Shown piece after piece: positions 61,677 through 64,000 of a stretch of 64,000 bases of DNA. The position numbers and the translations under genes were made by a program. Source of the DNA: Amycolatopsis umgeniensis (GTDB taxonomy: Bacteria; Actinomycetota; Actinomycetes; Mycobacteriales; Pseudonocardiaceae). The notes below the pieces were generated by a model that was not told the DNA's origin, did not search any database, and saw nothing but the letters and a program-made list of their open reading frames with translations. The number at the start of each line of letters is the position of its first letter. The first letter of the stretch is position 1. The stretch spans positions 7,440,001 to 7,504,000 of the forward strand of contig NZ_JACHMX010000001.1 of assembly GCF_014205155.1 (NCBI RefSeq), given 5' to 3'.

Positions 61677-63230
61677 CTAAGCGCGCGCGTCCTCCTTCAG
61701 CAGGTCCGCGCACTTCTCGCCGATCGCCATCGTGGTGATGCACGGGTTCACCGCGACCAGGAACGGCATCGCCGAACCGTCGGCGACCCGCAGGCCTTCG
61801 ACGCCTCGCACCCGCAGCCGTGCGTCGAGCACGGCCAGCGGATCCCCGTCTCCGCCCATTTTCGCGGTGCACGCGGGGTGATAGACCGTGTTGTGCGTCT
61901 TGCGCAGGTAGTCCGCGATCTCGTCGTCGGTCTTGACGTCCTTGCCGGGCGCCAGTTCCGTACCCGCCCATTCGTCCAGCGCGGGCTGTTCGGCGATCTT
62001 GCGGGCCAGTTTGATGCCGTAGGTCATCACCCGCATGTCGTGCTCGTCGGTGAAGTAGCGCGGATCCACCTTCGGCTTGTCCCGGTAGTCACGGCTGCGC
62101 AGCCGCACGGTCCCGGTCGACCGTGACCGGGTGACGTTCGGGGTCAGGCAGAAGCCGTTCTCCGTGGTGGGATAGCCCTGCCGGAGGGTGTTCATGTCGA
62201 ACGGCACGGAACCGTAGTGGAACATCAGATCCGGCCGGTCGAGGCCTTCCTCCGTGCTGGTGAAGATGCCGATCTCCCACCATTGCGTGGACTCGGTGGT
62301 CATCGGCTGCAGCGCGTCCCACTGGATGACGCCTTCGGGGTGATCCTGCAGGTTCTCGCCGACACCGGGGGAGTCCACCAGCACGTCCACGCCGACCTCG
62401 CGCAGATGCCCGGCGGGGCCGATTCCCGACAGCATCAGGAGTTTCGGGGTGTCGATCGCTCCCGACGACAGGACCACTTCGCGCCGTGCGCGCAGCTTGA
62501 CACCGTGGATCAGGTCGTCGGCCAGGTATTCCGCGCCGGTGCAGCGTTTGCCGTCGAACAGCAGCCGCCGGACCCGGGCGCCGGTGATGATCTCCAGATT
62601 CGGTCGCTTGCCGATGATCGGGTGCAGGTACGACACGGACGCCGACGACCGGGTGCCGTCCTCGCGCGCGTTGATCTGGAACCAGTTCGCGCCGTGCGTG
62701 ACGGTCTTCCCCGAGTTGAACTCCGTCCTCGGGATGCCCGCCTGTTCGCACGCCTGCAGCAGCGCGACGCCGGTCGGGTCGTTCGGCGGCACCGAACGGA
62801 TGGTCACCGGGCCCGAGCGGCCGTGGTGGTCTCCGGGACCGTCGTTGGTCTCGAGCCGTTTGTACAGCGGGAAAATGTCCTGGGCGGCCCAGCCGGGCAG
62901 GCCGAGTGACGCCCATTCGTCGAGGTCTTCCGCCGGAGCCCAGAACGCGATGCACGAGTTGTGCGACGAGCAACCGCCGAGCACTCGCGCGCGGGCGTGG
63001 CGCAGGAAGGAGTTCCCGGAGTCCTGCGGCTCGACCAGGTAGTCCCAGTCGTAGCCGGATTCGAGCAGCGCCATCCACTTCGTCAGTTCCAGCACGGCCG
63101 AATCGTCCACATCGGACGGTCCGGCTTCCAGGAGCGCCACGGTGACGTCCGGGTCTTCCGAGAGTCTCGCCGCGACCACCGAACCCGCCGTCCCGCCGCC
63201 GACGACGATGTAGTCGAACTCTCCGGTCAC
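61677..63230 (-). CDS. GMC-family FAD oxidoreductase (choline dehydrogenase-like)
   Basis: A 517-residue flavoenzyme from GTG 63230, which overlaps the permease stop (GTGA). FAD is bound by FDYIVVGGGTAGSVVAARLS and VALLEAG; GMC signature 1 is ARVLGGCSSHNSCIAFWAPA and signature 2 is LSSGAIDTPKLLMLSGIGPA. The catalytic histidine lies in NTVYHPACTAKMG, and the second conserved residue of the pair is the Asn in FLVAVNPCITTMAIGEKCAD. It oxidises an alcohol, perhaps choline or an amino alcohol, imported by the coupled permease; the substrate is inferred only. Confidence 0.9.
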   Translation of the reverse strand: MTGEFDYIVVGGGTAGSVVAARLSEDPDVTVALLEAGPSDVDDSAVLELTKWMALLESGYDWDYLVEPQDSGNSFLRHARARVLGGCSSHNSCIAFWAPAEDLDEWASLGLPGWAAQDIFPLYKRLETNDGPGDHHGRSGPVTIRSVPPNDPTGVALLQACEQAGIPRTEFNSGKTVTHGANWFQINAREDGTRSSASVSYLHPIIGKRPNLEIITGARVRRLLFDGKRCTGAEYLADDLIHGVKLRARREVVLSSGAIDTPKLLMLSGIGPAGHLREVGVDVLVDSPGVGENLQDHPEGVIQWDALQPMTTESTQWWEIGIFTSTEEGLDRPDLMFHYGSVPFDMNTLRQGYPTTENGFCLTPNVTRSRSTGTVRLRSRDYRDKPKVDPRYFTDEHDMRVMTYGIKLARKIAEQPALDEWAGTELAPGKDVKTDDEIADYLRKTHNTVYHPACTAKMGGDGDPLAVLDARLRVRGVEGLRVADGSAMPFLVAVNPCITTMAIGEKCADLLKEDARA

Positions 63231-64000
63231 TGTGCTGCCTCCTCGGGATGTGCTTCCGCGGCGTGATCGGCCAGGACGCCGCTCTTGTGCCGCAGGACGA
63301 ACCAGTAATACGCGAAACCGACGACAGCCACCGCGCCGACGAACAGCACGGCCCCCCATTCGAGGTACCAGTGATACGGCTTCGTCGCGTTGTAGACCTC
63401 GCGCCGCGGCCACGCCAGGTTCACCACGATCGCGCCGCCCCACAGCACGCCGATGATGTTGACCGGCAGCCCCAGTTTGCCGAGGGAGAAGTACTTGGTG
63501 CCCTCCACCTTCGGCGGCGGCCACTGCCCGCGGAAACGCTTGACCAGCATCGGGACGGTGACCAGCAGGTACGCCAGGTAGATCATGATGATGCCGATGC
63601 TGGTGATCACCGTGAAGATCTGCGGCTGGCCGACGTTGACCACCAGGATCAGCACCGCGATGACGCCGGACACGATCGCGGGGACGACCGGCGTCTTCGT
63701 CTTCGGTGAGACCCGCGCCAGATGCTTTCCGGCGGGCAGGTTGTTGTCCCGGCCCATCGCGAACATCATCCGGATCGACGCCGACTGCACGGCCAGGTTG
63801 CACACCGTGATGGCGACGACGACCGCGAGCAGGAAGATCGTGCCGACGGTGCTGCCGAACACGTCGAGGACGATGAACTGCAGGCCACCGGTGGCGATCT
63901 GCGGATCGTTGATGTCGCCGACGGCCATCAGCGCGAGAAGGAGGATGAGCCCGCCGATGACGAACGACGCGATCAGCGCGCGCAGGATCGCCTTGGGCGC
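63227..64000 (-). CDS. APC-superfamily amino acid permease, C-terminal part
   Basis: The gene runs off the right edge; the C-terminal 257 residues are present. The frame is open to base 64000 (APKAILRALIASFVIGGLIL). Hydrophobic helices and the loops SIRMMFAMGRDNNLPAGKHL and VSPKTKTPVVPAIVSGVIAV match the APC/AAT group that includes the choline/GABA permease types (BAT1, HnmT-like). The tail is hydrophilic (SGVLADHAAEAHPEEAAQ). Coupling to a GMC dehydrogenase suggests uptake of an amine or amino alcohol that the enzyme then oxidises. Confidence 0.88.
   Translation of the reverse strand, partial: APKAILRALIASFVIGGLILLLALMAVGDINDPQIATGGLQFIVLDVFGSTVGTIFLLAVVVAITVCNLAVQSASIRMMFAMGRDNNLPAGKHLARVSPKTKTPVVPAIVSGVIAVLILVVNVGQPQIFTVITSIGIIMIYLAYLLVTVPMLVKRFRGQWPPPKVEGTKYFSLGKLGLPVNIIGVLWGGAIVVNLAWPRREVYNATKPYHWYLEWGAVLFVGAVAVVGFAYYWFVLRHKSGVLADHAAEAHPEEAAQ

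Overview
The window is about 70% G+C chromosomal DNA with GTG/ATG starts, many 1-4 nt gene overlaps and strong Shine-Dalgarno sites mixed with apparently leaderless genes. Together with the gene families (SigA, SigB, DUF3039, DUF3093, DUF3099, DUF3159, DUF3710, DUF4193, Cei-like protein) this points to a filamentous actinomycete, most likely Pseudonocardiaceae such as Amycolatopsis. The genus is inferred, not proven. I found no rRNA, tRNA, insertion sequence, phage or CRISPR array.

Layout. 1-1461: end of an acyl-CoA synthetase and a nitronate monooxygenase-like enzyme. 1745-2551: secreted trypsin-like protease. 2899-9304: GntR regulator, FAD amine oxidase, phosphonatase-like HAD hydrolase and a four-gene ABC transporter, a predicted 2-aminoethylphosphonate-type uptake and catabolism operon. 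9356-10394: two paralogous lipoproteins with matching ECF-type promoters. 10447-15617: class I fumarase, SigB, D-aminoacyl-tRNA deacylase and a methyltransferase. 15642-17281: M20 amidohydrolase and DUF3099 protein. 17361-20609: pseudouridine kinase and glycosidase, HD hydrolase and Spo0M protein. 20668-22348: DUF3039 protein and a secreted protein whose 5' end is destroyed by a bizarre T-rich tract.

22744-29162: RND permease, YihY/BrkB protein and a DEAD-type helicase. 29685-34351: xylose-type ABC operon with its ROK regulator. 34348-36076: alpha/beta hydrolase-TetR operon and DUF7455 protein. 36341-39759: EamA exporter, GNAT, an unknown protein and an APC permease. 40081-41957: NarL-type two-component system. 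42050-46513: poorly characterised membrane and secreted proteins plus a methyltransferase. 46722-47240: flavin/F420-type oxidoreductase. 47335-60642: a block matching, gene for gene and in orientation, what I recall of Mycobacterium tuberculosis Rv2703 (sigA) back to Rv2689c. 60849-61302: a tiny CxxC protein and an unknown protein. 61677-64000: GMC oxidoreductase and the end of an APC permease.

The most unusual non-coding signals are three intergenic arrays (29254, 39836, 46519) built from units at an exact 21-bp pitch, direct copies then inverted copies, dyad-symmetric about one centre. Others are long near-perfect palindromes between convergent genes (one pair of copies nearly identical 21 kb apart), paired ECF-type promoters, a promoter region where divergent -10 boxes share one TA step, and the T-rich tract, which I regard as a probable sequence error. 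The best-supported candidate for something undescribed is the 21-bp array family.
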